A stretch of DNA of 64,000 nucleotides, from positions 141,275 to 205,274 of the forward strand of contig JABGQM010000003.1 in assembly GCA_018648805.1 (NCBI GenBank), read 5' to 3'. Shown here piece by piece: positions 63,542 to 64,000 of this stretch. Under the pieces are notes generated by a model. It had not been told where the DNA came from and did no database searches. It saw only the letters and a program-made list of their open reading frames with translations. The stretch is from Verrucomicrobiota bacterium. Its GTDB lineage: Bacteria; Verrucomicrobiota; Kiritimatiellia; UBA8416; JABMPJ01. The position numbers and the translations under genes were made by a program. Each line of letters starts with the position of its first letter. Position 1 is the stretch's first letter.

Positions 63542-64000
63542 GGGAGTATGGGACTCCCCTAAAGATTCTGTCAAAAGGTGCATGAAAACATGAAGTGAGC
63601 TGAGCGGTCGGTTGGGCGGCTTCTAAATGGGGCGAATGAGACGATGTTTTTGGGGCCGGGACAGGTGTTTTGATGCGGCAGAGGAGAGGCTTTTGAGGGG
63701 GAAGCTGAGGGCAGGCACAGCGGTCCCGGCGAAGCGAGGAATGTTCTTTGAAAAGCTGAAGTGTCAGGCGGCCGGGTCGAGAGCGATGGCCATCTGAAGG
63801 ATTTTGCCCCAGCGGCCCTGGGTGGTTTGGATTCCGTCGAGCTGTTGGAGAGAGACGGGGCATTTGTAATCGAGCCCCTCGTGTTGCCTGAGGAAGTTGT
63901 AGTGAGTGACGAAGAGGACGGTGAGGCACACGGCGCCATTAAAATCCTTGAAGCCACAGCGAGCACGGGTATGGAACTTGTATGTGCGATTCAGGCGTTC
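63542..64000 (-). mobile_element. Insertion sequence, partial (runs off the window)
   Basis: The 3' end of a DDE transposase gene plus about 220 bases of flank lie here. The inner boundary is not resolved: no target duplication or second end is in the window. A GGGAGT-ATGGG-ACTCCC hairpin at 63542-63558 is the first structure after the sigma-54 promoter and is used as a provisional edge. Confidence 0.45.
63764..64000 (-). CDS. DDE transposase, C-terminal fragment (cut by window edge)
   Basis: Reading from the window end, 78 codons give 'ERLNRTYKFHTRARCGF', then 'LTVLFVTHYNFLRQHEGLDYKCPVSL' and 'QGRWGKILQMAI' before a stop at 63764. The 'E(R)xNRxxK...R...F......L....F...YNFxRxH....' pattern, with the catalytic Glu at the start and the N.xRxH helix, is that of the rve/DDE integrase-fold transposases. 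The remaining N-terminal part lies beyond the window. No start codon is visible, so it is partial rather than broken. Confidence 0.75.
   Translation of the reverse strand, partial: ERLNRTYKFHTRARCGFKDFNGAVCLTVLFVTHYNFLRQHEGLDYKCPVSLQQLDGIQTTQGRWGKILQMAIALDPAA

Noticed and set aside
63531..63966. Two Ser/Pro- and Arg-rich minus-strand frames near the window end
   Set aside because: They overlap the real transposase frame (63764-64000), which reads with clear DDE C-terminal motifs; the others are out-of-frame shadows.

Overview
The window is about 64 kb of GC-rich bacterial chromosome. It has tightly packed, mostly housekeeping operons interspersed with lineage-specific membrane and export clusters. 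No rRNA, tRNA or CRISPR was seen. Several features suggest a member of the PVC superphylum, most likely a Kiritimatiellota/Lentisphaerae-like bacterium: paired OPT-like (DUF6785/'peptide transporter' type) membrane proteins, a single-chain glycyl-tRNA synthetase, many lipoproteins and DUF1573-type proteins, and dense dispersed palindromes whose spurious translations read like 'LDIGYSLLDIG'. This placement is inferred from recognised families and was not tested by phylogeny.

Layout. 0.1-2.2 kb: a secreted repeat protein with its own terminator. 2.2-2.8 kb: an AraC remnant and REP-like palindromes. 2.8-4.8 kb: a GH31 glycosidase. 4.85-18.2 kb: an eight-gene, probably co-regulated set (OPT-like protein, FtsX permease, LolD/MacB-type ATPase, a 1609-residue permease carrying an M28-like pseudo-peptidase domain, a second OPT-like protein, a second ATPase, a duplicated-domain soluble protein, a PqqD-like protein). 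This is the best candidate for an undescribed machine. 18.2-24.4 kb: a phospholipase D-like lipoprotein and an FbpABC-type importer. 24.5-30.3 kb: a TPR-like lipoprotein, a tandem ACT protein, a Ste24-type M48 protease, a beta-barrel protein, a clan AA aspartic protease and rlmB.

30.6-41.5 kb (minus strand): one long housekeeping run (GT2, small export protein, ruvX, truA, rpe, lepA, lepB), and upstream of it glyQS-larB-larC-nadA. 41.5-53.4 kb: a GGDEF protein, small proteins including a stand-alone MshEN-type domain, coiled-coil membrane proteins, an NSS-family sodium symporter, a DUF1573 plus thioredoxin/DsbD-like pair, and an exported ClpP-like protease with a long coiled coil. 53.4-59.5 kb: a promoter-led cluster with a Tat-like secreted protein, an NTP_transf_5 nucleotidyltransferase, a PqqD protein and a 1313-residue fusion of an HprK-related kinase with a bifunctional fucokinase/GDP-fucose pyrophosphorylase. 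It resembles the 'HPr-rel-A' type of system. 59.5-63 kb: mnmA, thiS, thiG, thiH. 63-64 kb: a perfect-looking sigma-54 promoter whose downstream gene seems displaced by an insertion sequence, of which the 3' end of the transposase is present.

Five copies of one palindromic element, two unrelated palindromes of the same architecture, and a REP-like family sit in the intergenic gaps. One copy of the first family lies inside a coding sequence and supplies part of a signal/anchor segment.
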